The notes beneath the pieces were generated by a model. The model did not search any database and was not told where the DNA came from. It was given only the letters and a program-made list of their open reading frames with translations. The position numbers were made by a program, and so were the translations under genes. Shown piece after piece: positions 1 to 5,204 of a stretch of DNA of 6,039 bases (its first letter is position 1; each line of letters starts with the position of its first letter). This stretch comes from Clostridia bacterium (GTDB taxonomy: Bacteria; Bacillota_A; Clostridia; Oscillospirales; CAG-272), in contig JAFXHW010000110.1 in the NCBI GenBank assembly GCA_017533545.1, forward strand, positions 1 through 6,039. The letters are read 5' to 3'.

Positions 1-396
1 AAAGAAAATGAAAAGTCCGCCGCAAACGAGCAGTACAAGCACATAAGGCAAACGCGATACCCACCACGGGATATTGGTAGGCTCGGCATAGTTATATCTT
101 TCGATAGTGCCGTTCGCAAGCTGCTGCTGGATAGTATCGTTTAAGTCGCCGTAAAAGATCGAGATATCAAGCAGGCGGTAGGTATGGGTGACACCGCTTC
201 TCGTCGTGAAGACGAGATTGTTGCCCTCATCGATCTCAAAGCTCTTTACCTCGCCCGATTTGAACATCGTTACGATATCACTGTAAACGAGCTCATCCCG
301 CTGCATGGTATTGAATATACTTGCCGTGGCCACAACGATAATGCCGATGAGCACGACATAGAAAATTATTGATTTGAAATTGTTCTTATTCTTCAT
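1..396 (-). CDS. ftsH: ATP-dependent zinc metalloprotease FtsH, N-terminal part (cut by window edge)
   Basis: FtsH is a membrane-anchored AAA+ protease that degrades misassembled membrane proteins and some regulators. Only about 132 N-terminal residues are present; the AAA and zinc-protease domains would lie beyond position 1. The visible part has the family's typical plan: a short basic N-terminus (MKNKNNFKS), a first membrane segment at about residues 9-26 (IIFYVVLIGIIVVATASIF), an extracytoplasmic domain of about 80 residues opening with DELVYSDIVTMFKSGEVKSF (compare VDYSTFLQEV in the E. coli protein), then a second membrane segment from about residue 114. Two ATGs are adjacent (399 and 396). 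AAGGAGA at 401-407 lies 2 nt from the first and 5 nt from the second, so 396 is preferred. It is the third gene after tilS and hpt, 47 bp behind hpt with no terminator seen between them, the usual Firmicute order. The identification rests on topology, sequence feel and context, not on catalytic motifs. Confidence 0.9.
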   Translation of the reverse strand, partial: MKNKNNFKSIIFYVVLIGIIVVATASIFNTMQRDELVYSDIVTMFKSGEVKSFEIDEGNNLVFTTRSGVTHTYRLLDISIFYGDLNDTIQQQLANGTIERYNYAEPTNIPWWVSRLPYVLVLLVCGGLFIFF

Positions 397-400
397 CATT

Positions 401-407
401 TCTCCTT
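401..407 (-). promoter_or_regulatory. Ribosome binding site of ftsH
   Basis: Read on the minus strand this is AAGGAGA. It sits 2 nt upstream of the ATG at 399 and 5 nt upstream of the ATG at 396. The spacing argues for the second of the two tandem ATGs as the main start. Confidence 0.7.
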
Positions 408-443
408 GGGGAACGCTGTATGGAAATCCGCAAAAGGCAGCTG

Positions 444-1022
444 TCAGTTTTTCATGTAAACGCTCGGACTGAGAATGCCGACGTAGGGCAATGCGCGATA
501 GCGCTCGGCATAATCAAGACCATAGCCGACGACAAATTCGTCGGGTATGATCTGACCGCAGTAGTCGGGAGTGAATTCAACCTCGCGGCGCTCGGGCTTA
601 TCGAGCAGCGTGCAGGTGCGGACCGAGTGTGCGCCCTTGAGTCTGAGATACTCGCAAAGGTAGGACAAGGTATTTCCGCTGTCGACGATGTCTTCGATGA
701 TAAGTATATCGAGATCGGCGATATCCTTGCGGTGGAGGTCAAGAATTATATTGACCGTTCCCGTTGAGACCGAGCCGTCCTTGTAGGAGGACACCTTCAT
801 AAAATCGATCTCGACCGGAAGGGATATTCTCTTCATAAGCTCGCCCATGAATACGACCGAGCCCTTGAGTATGCAAAGCAGCAAAAGCTTTGTTTTTCTG
901 CTGCCGTCATGGTATTTGCCTCCCTCGCCGTAGTCGCGGTCGATATCGGAAGCGATCTTGCGTACTATCGCATCGATCTCCTGCTCGTCTATTAAAATCT
1001 TTTCAATATCGGGTGATTTCAT
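444..1022 (-). CDS. hpt: Hypoxanthine(-guanine) phosphoribosyltransferase
   Basis: A cytoplasmic purine-salvage enzyme that joins hypoxanthine or guanine to PRPP, giving IMP or GMP. The 192-residue protein shows the full type I phosphoribosyltransferase set: LKGS at residues 52-55, the mobile loop around MKVSSYKDGSVSTG (75-88), the PRPP-binding signature IIEDIVDSGNTL (108-119) with its acidic pair E110-D111, KPERREV at 142-148, and the C-terminal purine-binding stretch DEFVVGYGLDYAERYRALPY (161-180). The length is near the usual 175-185; the small excess is a charged segment at about residues 29-43 before the first core strand. The start is supported by GAGGG read on the minus strand, about 8 nt upstream of the ATG. 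It lies 27 bp downstream of tilS and 47 bp upstream of ftsH, so all three are probably one transcript. In Bacillus the TilS-HprT pair also acts in ftsH regulation; whether that holds here cannot be seen. Confidence 0.96.
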   Translation of the reverse strand: MKSPDIEKILIDEQEIDAIVRKIASDIDRDYGEGGKYHDGSRKTKLLLLCILKGSVVFMGELMKRISLPVEIDFMKVSSYKDGSVSTGTVNIILDLHRKDIADLDILIIEDIVDSGNTLSYLCEYLRLKGAHSVRTCTLLDKPERREVEFTPDYCGQIIPDEFVVGYGLDYAERYRALPYVGILSPSVYMKN

Positions 1023-1049
1023 ATTTTGTCCCTCAGCTGATATTATTGT

Positions 1050-2351
1050 TTATTTTTCAAAAGCTATGAAGAAATCGCTTCCCGCAGCTCCGTCTCGCAA
1101 GGCAACGCCGGGAATGAAAAATATTCCGTCATCGTCGCAGAAAAATGGCAGCGAGTACCTGTCGTCGGGTGAAATTTTTCTCTCGGTAAGCAATTTTTTA
1201 ACGCTTTTTCTGTGTCCGCCGCACACTATTGTATCGCCTTCACGGCGGTATCGGCAAACAACAGTACCTTTAATTTTAACAGAATTGAAACCCTTGTGTA
1301 TTGATAATTTGTAAATATTTATATCTTCTTTTGTCAAAATCACCCTTCCGCCGCGGCAAAGGTTGTATATTCCTTCGCCCGCGATCACAATAGGCTCATC
1401 AGGCTCAACGACGCTCTTTTCTATTACATCAGGTACAAAATCGAATCCTTCACGAGTGATACGAAGGCAAAGTCTGTCGGGCAAAGACAGCGACGAATGC
1501 AAAGTTCCTTTTTTGACCAGCTTTAAAGCGTTCTCGATATGAACGCTTTCAAGCATTTTCCCGCCTGATACGATCTTGTACTCGTTTATGATGCGGCGGA
1601 TTGTGAGCGCGTCATCTTCTATATCGGCATCTTGAGCGATCTTATCAATAAAATCGGCATCACGCCGAAGAGTACAGCACATCCGGCTGACATTCTTCTC
1701 GGCCGACGGGTTTAAAGCCAAAAGACGGGGTACAATCTCGTGGCGGATGTAGTTGCGGCTGTAAGCCGTATCGGAATTAGTATTGTCGGTAACGAATTTT
1801 TCACCTATTGCGGTACAGTAGTCCTCGATCTCTCTGCGCGAGCATTCGATAAGCGGGCGGATGATATTTTCACGAACTGGAGGTATTCCGCAAAGGCCGC
1901 GTATCGAGCTTCCGCGTGTAAGATTGAAGAGAACCGTTTCGAAATTATCGCCGCTGTTATGCGCGACAGCGATTCTGTCGATTCGGTGTTCGGCACAAAG
2001 AGAATCAAAGTAAGCGTATCTCTCCTTTCTCGCACACTCCTCTATTCCCTCCCCTCGCTCTTTTGCAATAGCGGGAATATCGATATGAGTGCCGAAAAAG
2101 GCAACGCCAAGACGTTCACAAATCATTCGGCAGTGTTCATAATCGTGCAGAGCATCATCGCCGCGGATCATGTGATCGACGTGAGCGCAAAAAATATTTA
2201 TACCGCGGCATAGGGCAATATCGCGCATGGCGAAAAGGAGAGCTGTCGAATCGGCACCTCCCGAATATCCTATGAGCAGCGAGGACACGCCGTCAAGCAT
2301 ACGGTATTTTTCTATTGTATCCTCAATGCGGGCAATAAATTCGTTTGTCAT
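1050..2351 (-). CDS. tilS: tRNA(Ile)-lysidine synthase
   Basis: Attaches lysine to C34 of the CAU-anticodon tRNA-Ile using ATP, switching it from methionine to isoleucine decoding; an essential cytoplasmic enzyme. With the start at 2351 it has 433 residues. The N-terminal PP-loop ATPase domain has SGGADS (30-35) and HVDHMIRG (57-64), followed by HNSGDNFETVLFNLTRGSS at about 131-149 and DNTNSDTAYSRNYIRHEIVP at about 189-208. The C-terminal TilS domain is present: CRYRREGD, then KKLLTERKISPDDRYSLPFF, then FIPGVALRD near the end. The reading frame stays open to an ATG at 2441, but that ATG lies upstream of the promoter at 2385-2413, and the trimmed start fits the family (about 20-30 residues before SGGxDS). 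The only purine-rich element, AAGGA, is 17 nt from the ATG, so the ribosome site is weak. Within HNSGDN the first Asp of the common HHxDDQ motif is Gly134; some true TilS also vary here. First gene of the leftward operon. Confidence 0.95.
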   Translation of the reverse strand: MTNEFIARIEDTIEKYRMLDGVSSLLIGYSGGADSTALLFAMRDIALCRGINIFCAHVDHMIRGDDALHDYEHCRMICERLGVAFFGTHIDIPAIAKERGEGIEECARKERYAYFDSLCAEHRIDRIAVAHNSGDNFETVLFNLTRGSSIRGLCGIPPVRENIIRPLIECSRREIEDYCTAIGEKFVTDNTNSDTAYSRNYIRHEIVPRLLALNPSAEKNVSRMCCTLRRDADFIDKIAQDADIEDDALTIRRIINEYKIVSGGKMLESVHIENALKLVKKGTLHSSLSLPDRLCLRITREGFDFVPDVIEKSVVEPDEPIVIAGEGIYNLCRGGRVILTKEDINIYKLSIHKGFNSVKIKGTVVCRYRREGDTIVCGGHRKSVKKLLTERKISPDDRYSLPFFCDDDGIFFIPGVALRDGAAGSDFFIAFEK

Positions 2352-2384
2352 ACAGTGATTCTTGTCTTTCCTTGTGATAATACG

Positions 2385-2413
2385 ATTATACCACCAAATT
2401 ATGTTGAATACAA
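2385..2413 (-). promoter_or_regulatory. Sigma-A type promoter of the tilS-hpt-ftsH operon
   Basis: On the minus strand the sequence reads TTGTAT (2413-2408), a 17-nt spacer, then TATAAT (2390-2385), with TG at the extended -10 position (TGG directly before TATAAT). The -10 is a consensus match. Transcription would start near 2378, about 27 nt before the tilS ATG at 2351. This rules out the ATG at 2441 as a start for transcripts from this promoter. No clear operator is seen around it. Confidence 0.8.
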
Positions 2414-2540
2414 CCGGATTTATAGCATCAAATGTGTACAATTTTCAAAAAATCTTCTTTTTGGCACATTTTTGAAGTTATTTCCGCTTTTATGAGTGAA
2501 AAAATGCCCGTATCGCTCTTTATTATTTTCAAATTCGCTA
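2414..2540. other. AT-rich divergent intergenic core, no gene seen
   Basis: This is the stretch between the -35 boxes of the leftward tilS promoter and the rightward NYN-gene promoter. It is AT-rich with homopolymer A and T runs. I see no convincing ORF with a ribosome site, no RNA gene and no strong hairpin. It may serve only as upstream promoter DNA for both directions. Confidence 0.5.
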
Positions 2541-2569
2541 TTGATTATTACGCAGGCGTAATGTATAAT
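2541..2569 (+). promoter_or_regulatory. Sigma-A type promoter of the NYN-domain gene
   Basis: TTGATT (2541-2546), a 17-nt spacer and a consensus TATAAT (2564-2569) point rightward. Transcription would start near 2576, giving a leader of about 70 nt to the Shine-Dalgarno region and about 120 nt to the ATG at 2697. Most of the spacer is a palindrome (2547-2562), listed separately as a candidate operator. Within the leader, GCGG (2578-2581) could pair with CCGC (2612-2615), but the stem is too weak to call a riboswitch. Confidence 0.75.
2547..2562. promoter_or_regulatory. Candidate operator: 7-bp inverted repeat inside the promoter spacer
   Basis: ATTACGCAGGCGTAAT consists of two perfect 7-bp inverted arms (ATTACGC / GCGTAAT) with a 2-bp centre. 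It begins right after the -35 hexamer and ends 1 bp before the -10. A 2-nt loop is poor for an RNA hairpin, and the site precedes the predicted start of transcription, so a dimeric DNA-binding repressor site is the likelier reading. I do not recognise the regulator. I noticed no second copy in this window. Confidence 0.5.
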
Positions 2570-2640
2570 ATAAAATAGCGGTATTTTATTCAAAAGGCAC
2601 CCGATTTATATCCGCGAACGTTTTTATGAAATTTTAAAGA

Positions 2641-2647
2641 AAGGAGG
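2641..2647 (+). promoter_or_regulatory. Strong Shine-Dalgarno sequence upstream of the NYN gene, poorly placed for its ATG
   Basis: AAGGAGG is a full match to the anti-Shine-Dalgarno core, but it ends 49 nt before the ATG at 2697, too far to serve it directly. Nearer candidate starts are ATG 2648 (no gap) and ATG 2651 (3-nt gap), both opening a short frame that stops at 2710, and ATT 2658 (10-nt gap), which is in frame with the NYN gene. This site decides how the gene really starts; see the findings. Confidence 0.7.
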
Positions 2648-2650
2648 ATG

Positions 2651-2710
2651 ATGGACCATTTCACTTTTTTCAAAATTATTTTCCAACTCGTCAATAATGC
2701 AAAAGCCTAA
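2651..2710 (+). CDS. Possible leader peptide or displaced 5' end overlapping the NYN gene
   Basis: A short frame (MDHFTFFKIIFQLVNNAKA, 19 residues; 20 if it starts at ATG 2648) begins just after the AAGGAGG at 2641-2647. It ends at TAA 2708-2710, 14 bp inside the NYN gene, which starts at 2697 in another frame. It could be a translated leader that couples to the NYN ATG by re-initiation. It could also be an artefact of a frameshift in the T6 run at 2665-2670. I do not recognise the peptide. Low confidence that it is a gene in its own right. Confidence 0.2.
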   Translation: MDHFTFFKIIFQLVNNAKA

Positions 2711-3824
2711 AGCCGTGGCATTTATTGATTTTGAGCACTGGTATATTTCACTTGACCGTTTTTATCATACCCGTCCGGACATGAAGGCATGGTTTGCCGA
2801 GGTATCAAAGACCTACGACGTTCGTGACGTTTACGTCTTCGCCGATTTTTCGAATCAGTCACTTCGTGCCGAGATCCCGAAGATCCGCGAGATCACAAGC
2901 TCAATCATTGAAACGCAGAATGCGTCTGCCTTTGTCACAAAGGATTTCACCGATTTTATAATGCTCGACCATATTTATCAAAAGGCCCTTTCCGAAAAGG
3001 AAATCAAGGCATTTATCATTTTCTCGGGCGACGGTCATTTCAGTTCGGTTACAAGCTTTTTGCGCAATCGCTGCAGCAAGACTGTGGGCATATACGGTGT
3101 CCGCGGTGCGCTGTCAAGTCAGCTTCGCAACACCGCAACCTGGTGTGTCGAGATTCCCGCTGCCGAAAAGATAATGGACGAAAACCAAAAATATTACGAT
3201 ATGATCTTCGGCAATCTCAAATATCTTGCCGAAAATAATCGCGGCGAGCGCAAAATGTATCCCACCTTCCGAGGCACGGTCGATGCCGTTTCGGCATATT
3301 ACAGCGCCAACCGCGACGACGTTATGAACGCCATGCGCTACCTCGTTGAGCGCGATTATATCGTCCAGTCGGAGGAAAAGGTCGACGCGCATCACACCGT
3401 CAAGGTGATCAAGGTCAACTGGGACCTTGCCATTCGCGAGGGAATATACACTCCCGCCGAAAAGGAAAACGACAAGCAGAGCATAAACAATTCAAAAAAC
3501 AGCGTACAAAAGCCGCAAAAGAAGGACGAACCCAAAAAGAGCAAAAACGCTCAGCCAAAGAATCAAAAAGTCCCCGAAAAAAGCAATGCTAAGCAGAACA
3601 GTGAAAAAAAGAAGGGCGGCGAAAGAAAGCAGGCAGAAGTTTCTGTAAAAGCTGAAACTCCTGTAAAAGCTGAAGTCGAGACCAAACAGGCAGACACCAA
3701 AAAGGCTGAGGACGCTCAAACGAAAAAATCCTCGAACAACCGCAAAAGAAGACGCAGACGCTCGAACAAAAAAACAAGCGCCCCTGCCGAAAAATCGGAC
3801 AAAGGCGCAAGTGAAAACGGTTAA
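2697..3824 (+). CDS. NYN-domain (PIN-like, LabA/Limkain type) protein with Lys/Arg-rich tail
   Basis: 375 residues from the first ATG. Residues 5-155 form an NYN/PIN-like domain: the first strand AFIDFEHWY places D11, KDFTDFIMLDHIYQKA (82-97) places D86 and D91, and FSGDGHF (109-115) places D112. These match the acidic positions of NYN proteins (FIDxxN, KGVDVxLxxD, SGDSDF), except that the second Asp of the last motif is H114. Members are thought to be metal-dependent RNases; no substrate is known here. Residues 160-247 look like a winged-helix-like domain (helical YYDMIFGNLKYLAE, then RDDVMNAMRYLVERDYIV and strands). Residues 255-375 are low-complexity, rich in K, E, Q and N, with a VKAE duplication (318-326) and a basic cluster RKRRRRRSNKK (349-359), suggesting RNA binding or ribosome association. 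No signal peptide or membrane segment. The start is uncertain: ATG 2697 has no ribosome site, and the frame is open upstream to ATT 2658 (ISLFSKLFSNSSI before M). The ATG is kept because it is the first normal codon. Confidence 0.85.
   Translation: MQKPKAVAFIDFEHWYISLDRFYHTRPDMKAWFAEVSKTYDVRDVYVFADFSNQSLRAEIPKIREITSSIIETQNASAFVTKDFTDFIMLDHIYQKALSEKEIKAFIIFSGDGHFSSVTSFLRNRCSKTVGIYGVRGALSSQLRNTATWCVEIPAAEKIMDENQKYYDMIFGNLKYLAENNRGERKMYPTFRGTVDAVSAYYSANRDDVMNAMRYLVERDYIVQSEEKVDAHHTVKVIKVNWDLAIREGIYTPAEKENDKQSINNSKNSVQKPQKKDEPKKSKNAQPKNQKVPEKSNAKQNSEKKKGGERKQAEVSVKAETPVKAEVETKQADTKKAEDAQTKKSSNNRKRRRRRSNKKTSAPAEKSDKGASENG
3643..3674 (+). repeat. Short tandem duplication in the tail of the NYN gene
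   Basis: CTGTAAAAGCTGAA occurs at 3643-3656 and again at 3661-3674, a period of 18 bp or six codons, encoding SVKAET then PVKAEV. It fits slippage growth of a disordered, charged linker. Confidence 0.6.
3768..3808 (-). terminator. Intrinsic terminator of the WecG/TagA gene, inside the NYN coding sequence
   Basis: Read on the minus strand, GCGCCTTTG (3808-3800), a bulged T (3799), CCGA (3798-3795), loop TTTT (3794-3791), TCGG (3790-3787) and CAGGGGCGC (3786-3778) form a 13-pair stem that includes two G-U pairs. It is followed by TTG and a run of seven T (3774-3768). The hairpin begins 26 nt after the wecG/tagA stop codon. On the plus strand the two G-U pairs become C/A mismatches and no T run follows, so the signal is directional. 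It overlaps NYN codons for about residues 358-371. Confidence 0.75.
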
Positions 3825-3848
3825 TACAGCCGCTTTATTTATCTTTTG
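3814..3848 (+). terminator. Weak candidate terminator of the NYN gene
   Basis: CGGTT (3818-3822) pairs with AGCCG (3828-3832) around a 5-nt loop, one pair being G-U. It is flanked by A-rich DNA on the left and a T-rich tract (CTTTATTTATCTTTT) on the right. The stem includes the last codon and stop of the NYN gene. Five pairs is short for an intrinsic terminator, so this is tentative. Confidence 0.3.
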
Positions 3849-4614
3849 AAAACAGGGTGCCAAAAACGAATCTGGGAAGGGACATCATGCGTCCGATGCG
3901 GCTGGGCTCTTTTATGAGGCGGTAGAACCACTCGAGCCCCAGCTTTATGAATATCTTTGGCGCACGCTTGACCGCTCCGGCGAAAACGTCAAAGCTTCCG
4001 CCGAATCCGCCGACGATGTCGACGTTGAGCTCATCGCGGTGGGCATTCATCCAGATCTCCTGCTTCGGCACGCCAAGGCAGCAAAGAAGGATTTTTGCGC
4101 CGCTGTCATTTATCTCTTTGATGACGGCGGCGTCTTCTTCTATTATCTCGCCGTTTTTGTGCTTTTCGGCCTTTTCGAGGGTATCGACCTTTGAAAAATA
4201 GCCGTCGTGACAGCCCGACACTATAAGTGCGGGATATTTTTCCTTCATCTTTTCGGCGGCCTTTTCGGCTATTCCCGGCTTTGATCCGAGAAAATACACG
4301 CCGTATCCGCGCTCGGCACTGAGTGCGATAAGACGCTCGCAAAGTTCTATTCCGGCGACCTTGCCCTTTTTTAAGGGACGTTTTAAAATCTTCGATGCAA
4401 AAATCACACCCGCACCATCGGGAATAATAAGATCGGCCGAGTTGATAAGCGGGTAATATTCATTTTTTTCAATGCAAAGCTGGACGATCTCCGAATTCGG
4501 AGTATGGATAACGTGCGTTTTGCCTTTATCGATAAAACGGGTACATTCGCTGACAGCCTCGTCCATATCAACGGAGTTGAAATACACTCCGCGAATGTTT
4601 ATTTTAAGCGACAT
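3835..4614 (-). CDS. WecG/TagA/CpsF family glycosyltransferase (GT26)
   Basis: The family transfers N-acetylmannosamine(-uronate) to a lipid-linked GlcNAc on the inner face of the membrane, in wall teichoic acid (TagA/TarA) or other surface-polysaccharide synthesis. With the start at 4614 it has 259 residues. Motifs: HTPNSEIV (37-44) with T38 and N40, IPDGAGVIF (64-72) with the likely catalytic D66, KVAGIEL (85-91), FLGSKPG (108-114), HDGYF (136-140), LGVPKQEIW (180-188), and GGFGGSFDVFAGAVKRAPK (202-220). The family's C-terminal membrane-binding end follows (LEWFYRLIKEPSRI, 227-240). Two points differ from the common pattern: K85 and E90 where most members have R and D (RVxGxDL), and about 14 extra charged residues near 145-160. 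The frame runs up to a GTG at 4629, but GTGAGG ahead of ATG 4614 (9-nt gap) supports the later start. No teichoic acid genes adjoin it, so the final polymer is unknown. Confidence 0.92.
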   Translation of the reverse strand: MSLKINIRGVYFNSVDMDEAVSECTRFIDKGKTHVIHTPNSEIVQLCIEKNEYYPLINSADLIIPDGAGVIFASKILKRPLKKGKVAGIELCERLIALSAERGYGVYFLGSKPGIAEKAAEKMKEKYPALIVSGCHDGYFSKVDTLEKAEKHKNGEIIEEDAAVIKEINDSGAKILLCCLGVPKQEIWMNAHRDELNVDIVGGFGGSFDVFAGAVKRAPKIFIKLGLEWFYRLIKEPSRIGRMMSLPRFVFGTLFSKDK

Positions 4615-4646
4615 TGTATGATGCCTCACATATTTTATTTTTATTG

Positions 4647-4675
4647 ATTATAACACATACGGCCCGAAATTACAA
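4647..4675 (-). promoter_or_regulatory. Sigma-A type promoter of the WecG/TagA gene
   Basis: On the minus strand, TTGTAA (4675-4670), a 17-nt spacer and TATAAT (4652-4647), with TG at the extended -10 position (TGT before TATAAT). The start of transcription would be near 4640, about 26 nt before ATG 4614. Its -35 box overlaps the first two bases of the rnhA ribosome binding site on the other strand. Confidence 0.8.
4649..4654 (+). promoter_or_regulatory. Candidate -10 element for rnhA-polA, overlapping the opposite -10
   Basis: TATAAC on the plus strand lies within the same ATTATAAC block that supplies the minus-strand TATAAT. It would start transcription near 4661, in front of the rnhA ribosome site at 4674. 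No good -35 box is visible 16-18 nt upstream, so the rightward promoter is only tentative. No other candidate is evident in the short gap. Confidence 0.35.
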
Positions 4676-4679
4676 GGAG
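4674..4679 (+). promoter_or_regulatory. Ribosome binding site of rnhA
   Basis: AAGGAG ends 8 nt before ATG 4688 and only 2 nt before the in-frame TTG at 4682, so it selects the ATG. Confidence 0.85.
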
Positions 4680-4687
4680 TATTGCCC

Positions 4688-5167
4688 ATGTTTGAGCAAA
4701 AAATAACCGCAAACAACGAAAACAAGCCCCTAAAACAGGTAAATATATATACCGACGGCGCATGCTCGGGCAATCCCGGCGCGGGAGGCTGGGCATGCAT
4801 CCTCGTTTACGGAGAGAGGGAAAAAGAGATCTCGGGCGGCGAAAAGGAGACTACAAACAACCGCATGGAGCTCACCGCCGTTATCGAGGGGCTTTCTGCA
4901 TTAAAAGAGAGATGCGAGGTCACCCTCTATTCCGATTCAACCTATGTGCTCAACGGACTTACCAAGGGCTGGGCGGAATCGTGGCGGAAAAACGGCTGGA
5001 TCAAGGGCGATAAAAAGCCGGCACTTAATCCCGATCTTTGGGAAAAGCTTTTGAATTTGACCGCCTTTCACAAAATGAACTATGTCTGGGTCAAAGGTCA
5101 CAACGGTCACGACTACAACGAGCGTTGCGACCGACTTGCCGTATCGGAATACGAAAAGCTCAGATAG
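4688..5167 (+). CDS. rnhA: Ribonuclease HI
   Basis: Cleaves the RNA strand of RNA-DNA hybrids (R-loops, primer remnants) in the cytoplasm, using two metal ions. 159 residues, close to the 155 of E. coli RNase HI. The catalytic set is complete: D23 in [12 protein letters not shown]61 in NNRMEL, D83 in YSDSTY, and D148 in ERCDRLA, with the mobile-loop histidine H138 in VKGHNGH. The basic protrusion that grips the hybrid is present ([17 protein letters not shown], 95-111), so it belongs to the E. coli-like class rather than the shorter forms lacking it. The first 17 residues are a polar extension before the first strand. The start is set by AAGGAG 8 nt upstream. It lies 37 bp ahead of polA with no terminator between, so the two are probably co-transcribed. 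It is divergent from the WecG/TagA gene, with 73 bp between the two start codons. Confidence 0.97.
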   Translation: MFEQKITANNENKPLKQVNIYTDGACSGNPGAGGWACILVYGEREKEISGGEKETTNNRMELTAVIEGLSALKERCEVTLYSDSTYVLNGLTKGWAESWRKNGWIKGDKKPALNPDLWEKLLNLTAFHKMNYVWVKGHNGHDYNERCDRLAVSEYEKLR

Positions 5168-5204
5168 AATCAGAAATTACAGCGAATTTGAGGATAGCTT
5201 GATT

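Noticed and set aside
420..767. Plus-strand open frame of 115 codons
   Set aside because: It is antisense to hpt, whose protein has a complete set of family motifs. The plus frame has no ribosome site and its protein is not recognisable.
1740..2213. Plus-strand open frame of 157 codons
   Set aside because: It lies wholly antisense to the conserved PP-loop half of tilS, with no promoter or ribosome site seen.
2352..2441. A 30-residue N-terminal extension of TilS from the ATG at 2441
   Set aside because: The region contains the promoter (-35 2408-2413, -10 2385-2390), the added residues do not resemble TilS, and ATG 2351 gives the normal distance to SGGADS.
2576..2640. A riboswitch or attenuator in the leader of the NYN gene
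   Set aside because: Only a 4-bp GCGG/CCGC pairing with a bulged extension was found, with no T-tract and no recognisable aptamer.
2697..3824. A toxin-antitoxin module, because NYN/PIN folds include toxins
   Set aside because: There is no partner antitoxin gene, and the protein is much larger than PIN toxins, with extra domains. The short upstream frame does not look like an antitoxin.
3492..3863. Minus-strand open frame encoding a hydrophobic, Phe-rich, membrane-like protein of 123 residues
   Set aside because: Its Phe/Leu richness is simply the antisense reading of the AAA/GAA-rich Lys/Glu tail of the NYN gene, and it overlaps the wecG/tagA stop and terminator.
4615..4629. GTG at 4629 as the start of the WecG/TagA gene
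   Set aside because: It has no ribosome site. The GTG itself is part of the GTGAGG that serves ATG 4614.
4682..4687. TTG at 4682 as the start of rnhA
   Set aside because: It lies only 2 nt after AAGGAG, whereas ATG 4688 has an 8-nt gap.
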